A DNA stretch of 64,000 nt from Halostagnicola larsenii XH-48 (GCF_000517625.1 NZ_CP007055.1:2294001-2358000), one strand, 5' to 3'; numbered from the stretch's first letter, positions 1-8,815 are shown. A program made the numbers and translations. Notes: generated by a model from the sequence alone, not told the origin.

Positions 1-121
1 GATCCTCGGTCGCCAGCGCGACGGCGGCCTCTTCGACCGGCTCGCGGCCGATCACTGGCGTCGAAAAGCCGGTCTTGCGGCCGAGATCGTCGTCGAGATC
101 GACACACAGGACCAACAGCAT
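1..121 (-). CDS. DUF373 family membrane protein, N-terminal fragment (cut by window edge)
   Basis: Only the first 40 codons lie in the window. Reading leftwards from the ATG at 121, the protein begins MLLVLCVDLDDDLGRKTG and continues TPVIGREPVEEAAVALATED, which I recognise as the conserved start of the archaeal DUF373 family. These are integral membrane proteins of unknown function whose soluble N-terminal domain opens with this VDLDDDLG segment. The membrane helices would lie outside the window. The gene is divergent from the hydrolase at 275, with about 150 nt between the two starts. The family call comes from recall of the N-terminal motif. The function is unknown. Confidence 0.75.
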   Translation of the reverse strand, partial: MLLVLCVDLDDDLGRKTGFSTPVIGREPVEEAAVALATED

Positions 122-274
122 CGCCTCGAGGTACGGGTGCGTGGTACTTCCATCTTCTGGGGTCGAACCGAACGCTAGATCGCTGTCGAACGAGCGGCGG
201 CCGAACGTCGACAGAGTGTCAACCGACCGAACGCCGGTCGAAGCGTTCAACTCGACGCTCCGAGAACGGTGCGT

Positions 275-835
275 ATGGCACCGTTCGCGAGCGACGATCC
301 GGTCGCGCTCCTCCTCATCGACGTCCAGCGCGGGTTCGACGATCCGGTCTACGGCGAGCGAAACAATCCGGAAGCGGAGACGCGGATCGGCGAGTTACTC
401 TCGCGGTGGCGCGAGACCGAACGGCCGATCGTTCACGTCAAACACTGCTCGAGCGAACCCGATTCACCGCTTCGGCCGGACAAACCCGGGAACGCGTTCA
501 AATCCGTCGGCGAGCCACGCGAGGGGGAGCAGGTCGTCGAAAAACGGGTCAACGGCGCGTTCGTCGGGACGAATCTCGAGTCGTGGTTACGGGAGCGATC
601 GATCGAGACGATCGTGTGCTGTGGATTCACGACCGATCATTGCGTGTCGACGACGACCCGAATGGCCGAGAACCGCGGCTTCGATCCGTTCGTCGTCGCC
701 GACGCCACGGCGACGTTCGAACGCGAGGGGTACGACGGCCGGGCCTTCGACGCGGAGGCGACCCACCAGCACGCGCTGGCGCACCTTCGAGAGGAGTTCG
801 CGACGATCCTCGAGACCGATGCGCTCCTCGACTGA
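275..835 (+). CDS. Isochorismatase-family cysteine hydrolase (nicotinamidase-like)
   Basis: The 186-residue protein has the alpha/beta fold of the isochorismatase/nicotinamidase family. The expected catalytic triad is visible: Asp in LLIDVQRGFDD near the N-terminus, Lys in VVEKRVNGAF in the middle, and the nucleophilic Cys in TDHCVSTTTRMA. Members hydrolyse amide or vinyl-ether bonds (nicotinamide, N-carbamoylsarcosine, isochorismate); the substrate cannot be told from sequence. The ATG at 275 is preferred over an in-frame GTG at 269 because it puts the start at MAPFASDDPVALLLIDVQ, the usual short lead-in for the family. It is followed after 111 nt by a co-oriented radical-SAM gene. Confidence 0.85.
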   Translation: MAPFASDDPVALLLIDVQRGFDDPVYGERNNPEAETRIGELLSRWRETERPIVHVKHCSSEPDSPLRPDKPGNAFKSVGEPREGEQVVEKRVNGAFVGTNLESWLRERSIETIVCCGFTTDHCVSTTTRMAENRGFDPFVVADATATFEREGYDGRAFDAEATHQHALAHLREEFATILETDALLD

Positions 836-946
836 CGCGGCTCCGAGGGCCAAACGAGAGTGCGAGTCAGCTATATCTCCCGATCTTCGTGGGTGTGACA
901 CACAATCCACCGATGATTCCGCACGGCTTTTGCCCCTCGAGACGGT

Positions 947-1954
947 ATGCAGAGTCGAATGATTTCGAAGGGCTGTGAGCAGTGTGCGAAAGGCGGCAAG
1001 ATGGTGCTGTTCGTCTACGGTTACTGCGACCAGCGCGACTGCTTTTACTGCCCGCTCGGCGAGTCTCGCAAGAACGTCACGGACGTCTACGCGAACGAAC
1101 GACTCGTCGAGGACGACGAGGACGTCCTCACGGAAGCCCATCGGATGGACGCGCTCGGAACGTCGATCACGGGCGGAGAACCCCAGGAGGCCCTCGAACG
1201 AACCTGTCACTACCTCGAACTACTCAAAGACGAGTTCGGCGAGGACCACCACACCCACCTCTATACCGGCATCACGGGTGGACGGGAGAACATGCGTCGG
1301 CTCTCAGAGGCCGGCCTCGACGAAATTCGGTTCCACCCGCCGCTCGAGCAGTGGGGCGACCTCCACGGAACCGAGTGGGAGGAGATTCTCTATATCGCAC
1401 GCGAAGAAGGACTGACGCCCGCCTTCGAAATTCCCGGCATCCGCCCCGAACCGGAGTTCCTCGAATTCCTCGACGAAGGGGCGGCGGAGTTCTGTAACAT
1501 AAACGAGTTCGAGATGAGCCACGGAAACTTTCGTCGAATGCAAGCGGAAGGCTACGAACTCAAAGAAGACCACATGAGCGCCGTCGACAACGACCGCGAG
1601 ACGATCCTCGAGGTGATGGGCGACCACGAGCGGACCTATTTCTGTACCTCCGTATTCAAAGACGCCGCACAACACCGGCGGCGACTCAAACGAGCCGCAC
1701 GGAACGTCCGCAGAGAGTTCGACGACATCACCGACGACGGAACGCTGGTCTACGGCAAGACCAAGACCGATCCGTCTCGGTTCGTCGACCTCGGCGTTCC
1801 CGAGGAGTTCTACACCGTCAAGACGAACCACGTCGAAGTCGCCTGGTGGCTACTCGAGGAGATGATCGACGAAGGGGATCTCGAGGACGGCGAAATCGTC
1901 GAACAGTATCCGACCTACGACGGGCAGGTCGTCGAGCGGACGCCGCTCGCGTAG
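947..1954 (+). CDS. Radical SAM protein, haloarchaeal COG2108-like family
   Basis: The 335-residue cytoplasmic protein is related to pyruvate-formate-lyase-activating enzymes. The cluster-binding region reads YGYCDQRDCFYCPLG: Cys27, Cys32 and Cys35, spacing C-X4-C-X2-C instead of the standard C-X3-C-X2-C. A further CEQC pair (Cys10, Cys13) lies just upstream. TSITGGEPQEA supplies the GGEP motif that holds the SAM amino group. The rest (THLYTGITGG, FEIPGIRPEPEF, KTNHVEVAWWLLEE) fits an uncharacterised haloarchaeal family. ATGs at 947 and 959 are both possible; the longer start is given. The gene converges on the regulator ending at 1977 with a 22-nt gap. The substrate is unknown. Confidence 0.85.
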   Translation: MQSRMISKGCEQCAKGGKMVLFVYGYCDQRDCFYCPLGESRKNVTDVYANERLVEDDEDVLTEAHRMDALGTSITGGEPQEALERTCHYLELLKDEFGEDHHTHLYTGITGGRENMRRLSEAGLDEIRFHPPLEQWGDLHGTEWEEILYIAREEGLTPAFEIPGIRPEPEFLEFLDEGAAEFCNINEFEMSHGNFRRMQAEGYELKEDHMSAVDNDRETILEVMGDHERTYFCTSVFKDAAQHRRRLKRAARNVRREFDDITDDGTLVYGKTKTDPSRFVDLGVPEEFYTVKTNHVEVAWWLLEEMIDEGDLEDGEIVEQYPTYDGQVVERTPLA

Positions 1955-1976
1955 GCGCGTTGAAATAGACGACAGT

Positions 1977-3221
1977 TCAGTCGATTTCTGTCGGGTCGAC
2001 TTCCGGATGCGTGATGAGGTTCTCGCGACCGATCCGAAGCTTCTCGATTTCGTCGTCGTCGTCCATCTTCGAGAGCAGTTGAGACACCTTCGCGTTCGAC
2101 CAGCCGGTCTCTTTGACGATCGTCGCCTGTTTCATCCGACCACCGTTTTTGCTGAGCATCCTGTGAACGCGTTCTTCGTCGCTCAAAAGCGACGGGTCGA
2201 CTTCCTCGTCCTCGGTGAACTCGAGTTCGGCATCGCGGGATTCAGAAGCTGCCAACCTGTCACCCCCCGACTGGGCGGAGCCAGCCGCAGTGAACGAGTC
2301 ACCGTCAGTGACGTGACCGGAGTCACGATTCGAGTCGACTCCAGGCACGGAAATATCCGGAATGCGATCGATCAACGGCTCGAGATCCGAACGCCGCTGG
2401 GCGAGCAAATACCCGCTAACACCGAACGCGACTGCAAGTACGGCGAGTATGCCTCCAACCCACCCCAGAGTCGGGAATGGAGCCGATCCGCCCGACGACA
2501 GGAAGACGAGATCTGGCTCGTCAGTTAACTCGACGGGGCCGTCCCAGACGTAGGTGCCGTCCTCACTGCCGGGCGTCACTCCCTCGTATTCGGGGGGAGT
2601 CTGGATAACGAGTTGCTGATTACTGTTGAGAAATGGTAACAAATCACCGTGCTCGCTCTCGAAAACGTCGTTGACGTAGATCCGATCGCCATCTACGTAG
2701 CCGAAATTCGTCCACGTGAACGAATACGAAATGACGCCGATCGACGCGTTGTCGGTCTCTATGTCGTCGTCGCTTTCGATCATCTCGAGTTCGTCATCGT
2801 TCGGTGCTTCAGTTCGGGGCTCGTCCCAGCGTTCGTCCTTGATCGCCATCTCTCGATCGATCGACTCATCGGCGTTCGCGTTAGCCTGCTCGAACGCCTC
2901 GATCGGGAATTCGTTACTGGCGGTGTACTCGGTCGCGAACTCTTCGAACTGTTCGACTTCACTGTCGTCCGTGAGGAGGAATCGGCTCTCGACCGTCCAC
3001 TCTGCATCCCCTGACTCTGTTATATTGAGGCGAAAGGACTGTTTCGGGTCCGCAGCGTCGAATTGCATATCCGAATCCTGAAAGGTTGTCGCGACGGTGT
3101 ACTGTGCGGGAGAGCGGTCCGCTCCGGTCGACGAAGAGATCGGGGAAGCGGCCACCGATCCGAACGTTGACGCAACGAGGAGGGCGACGAGGGCAAGCGT
3201 GAGGGCGGTCGATAACCGCAT
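1977..3221 (-). CDS. Membrane-anchored winged-helix regulator with an extracytoplasmic domain (DUF7343/DUF7345-like)
   Basis: The 414-residue protein runs: signal peptide (about 1-25, MRLSTALTLALVALLVAS), an acidic extracytoplasmic domain of roughly 220 residues, one membrane helix (about 252-275, GWVGGILAVLAVAFGVSGYL), an acidic cytoplasmic linker, and a C-terminal winged helix (about 345-410) containing LSDEERVHRMLSKNGGRMKQ and KVSQLLSKMDDDDEIEKL. The order predicts an outside sensor joined directly to an inside DNA-binding domain. It is divergent from the secreted protein at 3378 across about 157 nt, the usual arrangement when a regulator controls its neighbour and itself. The signal sensed is unknown. 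The DUF numbers are from recall. Confidence 0.8.
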   Translation of the reverse strand: MRLSTALTLALVALLVASTFGSVAASPISSSTGADRSPAQYTVATTFQDSDMQFDAADPKQSFRLNITESGDAEWTVESRFLLTDDSEVEQFEEFATEYTASNEFPIEAFEQANANADESIDREMAIKDERWDEPRTEAPNDDELEMIESDDDIETDNASIGVISYSFTWTNFGYVDGDRIYVNDVFESEHGDLLPFLNSNQQLVIQTPPEYEGVTPGSEDGTYVWDGPVELTDEPDLVFLSSGGSAPFPTLGWVGGILAVLAVAFGVSGYLLAQRRSDLEPLIDRIPDISVPGVDSNRDSGHVTDGDSFTAAGSAQSGGDRLAASESRDAELEFTEDEEVDPSLLSDEERVHRMLSKNGGRMKQATIVKETGWSNAKVSQLLSKMDDDDEIEKLRIGRENLITHPEVDPTEID

Positions 3222-3377
3222 ACGTACAGCGGTGGTTTCCCAGGGGAAAAAACACTTTCCATAGAAAAATCGATTATTACTTTACCCGTCGTGTGAGGGG
3301 TCTGATGGTAGTCCGTCCTTACCTTCGGCCAGCAGGTGTCGACCAATTTTTGTACCAGAGAGTTCTACGGGTATTCA
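3222..3377. promoter_or_regulatory. Divergent promoter region between membrane regulator and secreted protein
   Basis: This is the 156-nt space between two start codons facing away from each other. Its left half is AT-rich (the run ggaaaaaacactttcc at 3243-3258 and cgattattactttaccc at about 3271-3287), in contrast to the GC-rich coding sequence on both sides, so core promoters are probably there. ggaaaaaacactttcc has imperfect dyad symmetry and could be an operator. No binding site can be assigned from sequence alone. Confidence 0.45.
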
Positions 3378-4619
3378 ATGACGAAGGCGATGCCAGCCCT
3401 CCTCGCGTTGTTTCTCGTCGTCTCCCTTCCGGCGATGACTGTCGCCGCGGCGACACCCACAGCCACAGAAAGGTCGGTCGAAGGGAGCTACGAACCGGTG
3501 GCCATCCAATCGGTCGAACCGGTCGCCGTTCAGGACACGACGAACCGTCTGACGCTGACGGACCCAGCGCGCAACGAAACCATCGAGTACGGACAAGACC
3601 TCGGCACAATCCTCGCGCTCAGTGACGATGATCTCCGCAACGAGTACGAGTGGGACATCCTCTTCGACGAGGAGTTCGAAGACGTGAGCGACCGAGAACG
3701 CGACGAGATGATCAACGCGTCTCTCGAGAACGTTCGCGACCGAACGGACGAACTCGAGCAGCGAGAGAAGGATGCGGTAAGAGCCCACGCTGATGGAGAG
3801 ATATCGACTAATCAACTACTGCAAATCCTCATACGAAACTACAACGACGCGAGCGCGCTCGAACAGCGAACCGACGAAATAGCCGAACGATCGGACGACG
3901 TCGTCGGCTATAGTATGGATACAGATGTCCAGAGCGACCTGCAATCCGATCAAGAACGGCTCACAGTACAGCAGGGGACCGTCCGAGCATTAGCAGCGTC
4001 GAGCGAACAGGGAACAGGAACGACCGGCGGATTACCGGTTCAGATCCAGACGTCCGACGCGGGATACCGTCTCGAGACAATGGTCGACGATACGTACGTC
4101 GTCGAGACGACTCGGATCGACAACCGTGATATCGACGGCTACAGTGAGTACGACGACCAGAGTCAAGCTTTCGATCGATTCGAGGAGTTGTACCCGTGGG
4201 CGACAGAAGATGGAACGACGAGTTTTAGTAACGACAACGGAGATCCTTGGAACTTGTATCGGGCGGAGATCCCACACAGCCAAGGAATCCTCACCTCGTT
4301 CCTCGATAGCAACTCCGGGGAAATCTTCCACGAGGTACAGGAACTAAACGTCGAAAGGTTGCCGATATCCGAAACGACGACGGAGACGGACAACGGTCTC
4401 GAGGTAACTCACAACGAGACGCCCGCGGACGGCCCGGTCAAAATACTGGTACACGACACTGAAACCGGCGAACCCGCCGAAGGAGCCACCATCTCTATCG
4501 ACGGGACCGAAGTCGGAGAAACCAACAGCGACGGGTCCCTCTGGTACCTCCCCTCGAGTGACGAATACGAGGTCGAGGCCGAGTCGGGTGGTGAAACCGT
4601 CACCCTGGAGATATCGTAG
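3378..4619 (+). CDS. Secreted coiled-coil protein with C-terminal beta-sandwich domain (DUF7094/7096-like)
   Basis: The 413-residue protein starts with a Sec signal peptide (MTKAMPALLALFLVVSLP... up to about residue 24). The ATG at 3378 is chosen over one at 3336 because it puts the signal peptide at the N-terminus. Residues about 95-180 are charged and helix-forming (ASLENVRDRTDELEQREKDA), consistent with coiled coil. The last 75 residues (VKILVHDTETGEPAEGATIS) resemble a carboxypeptidase-regulatory-like beta-sandwich, often found in cell-surface proteins. No catalytic motif was seen. Its position opposite a membrane-tethered regulator and before a pilin gene suggests a surface or envelope role. 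The exact family name is uncertain. Confidence 0.7.
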   Translation: MTKAMPALLALFLVVSLPAMTVAAATPTATERSVEGSYEPVAIQSVEPVAVQDTTNRLTLTDPARNETIEYGQDLGTILALSDDDLRNEYEWDILFDEEFEDVSDRERDEMINASLENVRDRTDELEQREKDAVRAHADGEISTNQLLQILIRNYNDASALEQRTDEIAERSDDVVGYSMDTDVQSDLQSDQERLTVQQGTVRALAASSEQGTGTTGGLPVQIQTSDAGYRLETMVDDTYVVETTRIDNRDIDGYSEYDDQSQAFDRFEELYPWATEDGTTSFSNDNGDPWNLYRAEIPHSQGILTSFLDSNSGEIFHEVQELNVERLPISETTTETDNGLEVTHNETPADGPVKILVHDTETGEPAEGATISIDGTEVGETNSDGSLWYLPSSDEYEVEAESGGETVTLEIS

Positions 4620-4661
4620 CGACGCGAGAGTTTATCCCTCATTACGGGTCCATCGGTCCGT

Positions 4662-5186
4662 GTGAAACCGAACGGAAGGCCGTTTCGTCAACGCACCGAA
4701 CACGGTTGGCTTTCGACCGACCGCACCGCTCGAGCGGTTAGCCCGCTCATCGGAATCCTCGCGATGATCGCCATTACCGTCGTCCTTGCAGCCGTCCTCG
4801 CAGCCGGTGTCAACGCACTGGGGACGGGAACGTCACCACCGACGGCTTCGTTCGACCTCGCCGTCGACGCAGATCAATCGACGATCGAACTCGAACACGC
4901 GGGCGGAGATGCAATTGACGTTCGCGAACTCACAATGAACGTCGAAATAGACGGCGTTGCACTCGCGGCACAGCCGCCGATTCCGTTCGTCGGCGCAGAA
5001 GGGTTCGCCGAGGCGCCGACGGGCCCGTTCAACGCCAGAAGCGACCCAATCTGGCGGGGAGGCGAGTCCGGCCGCGTCGAACTCGCCTCAACGAACGAGC
5101 CACAGTTGCGCCCCGGCGAGTCGGTTACCGTGACGCTGACCGTAGACGGCCACCGGATCGCGTCGCTCGAGGAAACAGCGAAGTGA
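4662..5186 (+). CDS. Type IV pilin-like protein (archaeal Pilin_N type)
   Basis: The 174-residue protein has a positively charged leader of about 27 residues followed by RAVSPLIGILAMIAITVVLA, the hydrophobic helix typical of archaeal type IV pilins and other class III signal peptide proteins. The PibD/FlaK prepilin peptidase would cut just before this helix. The remainder is a small beta-rich extracellular domain (FDLAVDADQSTIELEHAGGD). The only reasonable start is the GTG at 4662. It lies 42 nt after the secreted protein gene in the same direction and could be cotranscribed with it. It could contribute to an adhesion pilus or sit in the envelope as a minor pilin. Confidence 0.8.
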   Translation: MKPNGRPFRQRTEHGWLSTDRTARAVSPLIGILAMIAITVVLAAVLAAGVNALGTGTSPPTASFDLAVDADQSTIELEHAGGDAIDVRELTMNVEIDGVALAAQPPIPFVGAEGFAEAPTGPFNARSDPIWRGGESGRVELASTNEPQLRPGESVTVTLTVDGHRIASLEETAK

Positions 5187-5236
5187 TGCTCGAGAACGAA
5201 GCCGACGGTCGGAATGTTTCAAAGCGGAGTGATAGA

Positions 5237-5863
5237 TTAGCGATCGGGAGCCCGACCGATCGTGGTGATAGCGACATCTGGTTCGTAGGATGGGCCCATG
5301 AACTTGTGTTTGACATCCTCGAATCCCGCCCGCTTGAACATTCGATCCGCCTCGTACTCGTCGTAAAAGAGCATCATCGCGTCGGCGAATTTTTGCGTGA
5401 TGAGTCTATCGGGGTAGTTCGGGCCAACGACGAGGACCTGTCCGCCCGGCTTCAACACGCGGCGGAACTCCCGAAGCGCGAGGATCGGGTTCGGCCAGTA
5501 CTCGATCGAACCCGACGACCAGACGACGTCGAACGTGTCCGTCGCGAACGGAAGACGCTCGGCGTCTCCGCGATGAAATTGCACCGACGGATTCCGTTTG
5601 CCGAACTTGCCGTAGGCCTTCTCGAGTTGGTGTTCGCTCTGATCGAGCGCGTAGACGTGGTCGACCTCCTCGAGCAGGCCCTCGGTCCCGAACCCGGTTC
5701 CACAGCCGACGTCCAGTACCGTCATGTCCTCCTCGAACTCGAGGAGGTCGAGCGCTTCGGTTCGCATCTCTTCGTTCCAGATGAACGGGTTGATCCAGTC
5801 GTAGACTGTCGAGAGATACTTATAAAAGAGCCGGGCCCTGGCTTTGTTCTCGAGGATTCCCAT
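5237..5863 (-). CDS. SAM-dependent methyltransferase, MPBQ/UbiE-like (quinone methylation)
   Basis: The 208-residue class I methyltransferase shows motif I VLDVGCGTGFGTEG, an acidic motif II (HVYALDQSE), DAERLPFATDTFDVVWSSGS and the post-motif RRVLKPGGQVLVVGP. The region beginning KYLSTVYDWINPFIWNEEMR resembles 2-methyl-6-phytylbenzoquinol/ubiquinone-menaquinone C-methyltransferases, so a role in menaquinone or methylated menaquinone synthesis at the membrane is likely but inferred. The ATG at 5863 starts MGILENKARARLFYKYLS; longer in-frame starts add a Cys/Pro-rich stretch that does not look coding. It converges on the pilin gene and is divergent from the ATP synthase operon. Confidence 0.8.
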   Translation of the reverse strand: MGILENKARARLFYKYLSTVYDWINPFIWNEEMRTEALDLLEFEEDMTVLDVGCGTGFGTEGLLEEVDHVYALDQSEHQLEKAYGKFGKRNPSVQFHRGDAERLPFATDTFDVVWSSGSIEYWPNPILALREFRRVLKPGGQVLVVGPNYPDRLITQKFADAMMLFYDEYEADRMFKRAGFEDVKHKFMGPSYEPDVAITTIGRAPDR

Positions 5864-6040
5864 TGGGTGAGCAGTTCCAGTTCGAACACAATATGCTTGC
5901 TGTTCTCGGTTTGTGGCCGAATTCCGGGGCGAGTGGGTTGGGCAACCACACCACAATCAAACCGTGCTTTCGGCCCCAACGGCGGATCACTTTCGCAACT
6001 ACCATATACGCCCTTGAGCAAAGTTTCGCTTGCTTAGATT

Positions 6041-6373
6041 ATGCCGAGGCCAGAGGTTCTCGAACGACTTCAGTCGGCCGAACACGAGGCCGACGACATC
6101 GTCGCACAGGCAGAAGATGACCGCGACGAGCGAATAGCCGAGGCCCGGGAACGCGCCGAGGAGATTCGCACCGACGCTGAACAGCAAGCGCGCGAGCTCA
6201 AAGAACGCCGGCTCGAGCAAGCGCGCGAAGAAATAGATCAGGAATGCGAGCGCGTTCTCGAGGAAGGCGAGCAAGAGCGGGAGGAACTCGCCGAGCGCGC
6301 CCGCGACCGGGTCGACGAAGTGACAGCCCACGTCGTCGAACTGTTCCAGGAGGACGTCCATGCTCAGACCTGA
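6041..6373 (+). CDS. atpH: A-type ATP synthase subunit H
   Basis: The 110-residue protein is predicted to be almost entirely coiled coil, with repeated Arg/Glu/Ala heptads (LERLQSAEHEADDIVAQAED). Subunit H pairs with subunit E to form the peripheral stalks that hold the A3B3 head against the membrane motor. It opens the operon atpHIKECFAB. The stop codon lies 11 nt inside atpI (14-nt overlap), so translation of the two is probably coupled. Confidence 0.92.
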   Translation: MPRPEVLERLQSAEHEADDIVAQAEDDRDERIAEARERAEEIRTDAEQQARELKERRLEQAREEIDQECERVLEEGEQEREELAERARDRVDEVTAHVVELFQEDVHAQT

Positions 6374-8666
6374 ACGGATGAGCAAGGTCTCGGTGACCGG
6401 CTCGAGGGGCGTCATGTCCCCGGTTATCGAGACGATCCACGGACTAAATCTGGTTCACCTCTCGGACTACGACGGCTCCTGGGAGGGGTTCGACAACGGC
6501 GACCCGATTGAGGGAGCCGAGTCCGCCTCCGAAAAGCTCGTCACCGTCCGTGCCCTCGAGAGCACGCTGGATCTCTCAGTCGACGAGGTCGACCCGGATC
6601 CGGGAGCGCTCAAGGACGGATGGGAGGACCGACTCGAGTCCATTCGAACGCGAATCAACGAACTCGACGATCGGCGCAACGAGATCAACGACGAACTGCG
6701 CCAGGTCAACGAGCGGATCGACCGCGTTGCACCCTTCGCCACGCTCGGAATCGATCTCGACTTGCTGTCGGGCTTTAACTCGGTCGACATCCTCGTCGGC
6801 GAAGGATCGTTCGACGAAGTCGAGGCGGCCCTCGAGGCGGCCGACGAGATTCGGGCCTACGAGACGTTCACCGACGACGGCGTCGTTGCAATCGTCGCCG
6901 CACCTTCCGAATCAGCCGGCGACAACCCGATCGACGACGCGCTCGTCGGCGTCGAGTTCACCCGTCACGACGTTCCCGAGACCGACCAGAGTCCCGAGGC
7001 GTACGTGGCAGACCTCGAGTCCCGAAAAGCCGAACTCGAGTCCCAACTCGAGGAGATCGACGCCGAACTCGAGGAGATCAAACAGGCAGACGGTGACTTT
7101 CTCCTGCGAGCCGAAGAGGAACTGTCGATCGAAGTACAACAGGCGGAAGCGCCGCTGCAGTTCGCGACGACCGAGCACGCGTTCGTCGCGGAAGGCTGGC
7201 TTCCGACCGAGGAGTACGACCGACTCGTTTCCGGCCTGAACGATGTCGTCGGCGACAGCGTCGAAATCGAGGAACTCGTTCGAGCCGACTACAACGACGA
7301 GGGATATCCGACGCGAACGGAAGCCGTCGAACACGACGGCACTGCGGACTCGGACGAAACGGTCGCCAAAGAGGAAGAAGAGCGCGAAACTCGAGAGGCG
7401 CTTGCCGACGGCGGGTCGGCGACGGCGAGCGGTGCGGTGACGATGGTGGACGAACCACCGGTCATCCAGGACAACGTCGGTCCTGCAAAGCCGTTCGAGT
7501 TCTTGCTCCGACTGATCGACCGGCCAAAGTACAGCGAACTCGATCCGACCATCGTGTTGCTGTTGACGTTCCCGGCGTTCTACGGGTTCATGCTCGGCGA
7601 CCTCGGGTACGGACTGTTGTATACCGGCGTCGGCTACCTGCTGTACAGTCAGTTCGACCAAGACATCGTTCGGAGTCTCGGTGCGATCGGCATGTGGGCC
7701 GGCGGCTTCACGATGTTGTTCGGGATTCTGTACGGCGAAGTGTTCGGGCTGCACGTTCTCGGCGAAGTCCTGTTTAGCGACGGCCCACCGTTGCGAAAGG
7801 GAATCCAGCCCGCGTTCTCCCAGTTTAGCCAGGCGTGGTTGCTGGCGAGCGTCTTCATCGGACTGGGCCACCTTACCATCGGGTACATCTTCGGCTTTAT
7901 CAACGACCTCGAACACGGCGTCGCAGATGCCTACTTCGAGAACGGCTCGTGGGCGCTGCTCATGATCGGCCTCTGGATGTGGATCTTCAGTGTCCAGGGC
8001 GAGGGAGCGAAGCCTGCGTTCCTCTTCGAGACGTTCAGTAGCGAGGGGCCGATCCCGATCGGCTTCGACGGCTTCCCGGTCATGGAAGTGTTCTCGCTGC
8101 CCGAGGCCGCCCCGGCAGTTTTGGGTGGCCTTGCGGTCGGCGTCCCGATGCTGATCGCACTGTTCGGCTTCGTGACGATGGTCTACGGCGAGGTCAGACA
8201 CTACGGTGCCCTCGGGATCATCATCGGTGGCCTCGAGAGTTTCAACGTCTTCGGTGACGTGCTCTCGTACCTCCGGATGGCGGCGGTCATCCTCGCGAAA
8301 GCAGGGATGGCGTTCGTCGTCAACATGCTGTTCTTCGGGGTCTACGTCGTCGAGGGCGATTCGGGTGCTGAATGGCACTTCGGGACCAGCCACGCACCCC
8401 AGTACATGCTCGAGCAGGGCACCTACCACGGACACGAAGTGAGCGAAGTCATGTTCGGCGGTCTGCTCCACGGCGGCATCCTGATGGCGATCATCGGCGT
8501 GTTCGTCCTCGTACTCGGTCACGTCGTCGTCCTGTTGCTCGGCATCACCAGCGCTGGCCTTCAGGGAATTCGTCTCGAGTACGTCGAGTTCTTCAATCGG
8601 TTCTACGAAGGCGGTGGACGAAAGTTCGAACCGTTCGGTCGTGAACGGATCGACGACGACAACTGA
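6360..8666 (+). CDS. atpI: A-type ATP synthase subunit I (a-subunit homologue)
   Basis: The 768-residue protein has a cytoplasmic half (about 1-385) with two coiled-coil arms (ESIRTRINELDDRRNEINDE; ESRKAELESQLEEIDAELEE) and a C-terminal membrane half (about 395-745) with seven or eight helices. LSYLRMAAVILAKAGMAFVV carries the conserved Arg that faces the proteolipid ring and drives ion transfer. The segment at about residues 318-358 is an acidic low-complexity linker, common in halophiles. MLRPERMSKVSVTG at 6360 is the usual haloarchaeal start and overlaps atpH. An unusual gap with a T-rich stretch separates it from atpK. Confidence 0.93.
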   Translation: MLRPERMSKVSVTGSRGVMSPVIETIHGLNLVHLSDYDGSWEGFDNGDPIEGAESASEKLVTVRALESTLDLSVDEVDPDPGALKDGWEDRLESIRTRINELDDRRNEINDELRQVNERIDRVAPFATLGIDLDLLSGFNSVDILVGEGSFDEVEAALEAADEIRAYETFTDDGVVAIVAAPSESAGDNPIDDALVGVEFTRHDVPETDQSPEAYVADLESRKAELESQLEEIDAELEEIKQADGDFLLRAEEELSIEVQQAEAPLQFATTEHAFVAEGWLPTEEYDRLVSGLNDVVGDSVEIEELVRADYNDEGYPTRTEAVEHDGTADSDETVAKEEEERETREALADGGSATASGAVTMVDEPPVIQDNVGPAKPFEFLLRLIDRPKYSELDPTIVLLLTFPAFYGFMLGDLGYGLLYTGVGYLLYSQFDQDIVRSLGAIGMWAGGFTMLFGILYGEVFGLHVLGEVLFSDGPPLRKGIQPAFSQFSQAWLLASVFIGLGHLTIGYIFGFINDLEHGVADAYFENGSWALLMIGLWMWIFSVQGEGAKPAFLFETFSSEGPIPIGFDGFPVMEVFSLPEAAPAVLGGLAVGVPMLIALFGFVTMVYGEVRHYGALGIIIGGLESFNVFGDVLSYLRMAAVILAKAGMAFVVNMLFFGVYVVEGDSGAEWHFGTSHAPQYMLEQGTYHGHEVSEVMFGGLLHGGILMAIIGVFVLVLGHVVVLLLGITSAGLQGIRLEYVEFFNRFYEGGGRKFEPFGRERIDDDN

Positions 8667-8688
8667 TTCGGCAGTCGTTTCGAGCTCA

Positions 8689-8715
8689 GTTTGGGTTCGT
8701 TTTCATTTGTTTTCG
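8689..8715 (+). terminator. T-rich termination-like tract after atpI
   Basis: A run of clustered thymines (gtttgggttcg, ttttcatttg, ttttcg) begins 22 nt after the atpI stop. Haloarchaeal transcription commonly ends at such U-rich tracts without a strong hairpin. Partial termination here would separate the HI transcript from the rest of the operon. This is inferred from base composition only. Confidence 0.4.
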
Positions 8716-8807
8716 TCTCCTATCCGGTAGCTATAAACTCGCGAGAGAGCGTCTCGGGCCCGCGTGTCAGGGGTTAGCAGGCCAGAATCGGCGGTTTGGT
8801 TTGGGAA

Positions 8808-8815
8808 GTTTTAAG
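8808..8815 (+). promoter_or_regulatory. Possible internal promoter (TATA-like box) before atpK
   Basis: gttttaag sits about 60 nt before the atpK ATG inside the 207-nt atpI-atpK gap, the longest gap in the operon. With TBP-style spacing it would start a transcript with a leader of roughly 33 nt. A separate promoter would allow extra production of the proteolipid, which is needed in many copies per complex. This is a pattern match, not proof. Confidence 0.35.

Noticed and set aside
6912-8522. 536-codon open frame on the minus strand inside atpI
   Set aside because: It is antisense to a conserved subunit; its product is His/Asp/Arg-rich and matches no family. Long antisense frames are normal in GC-rich haloarchaeal genes.
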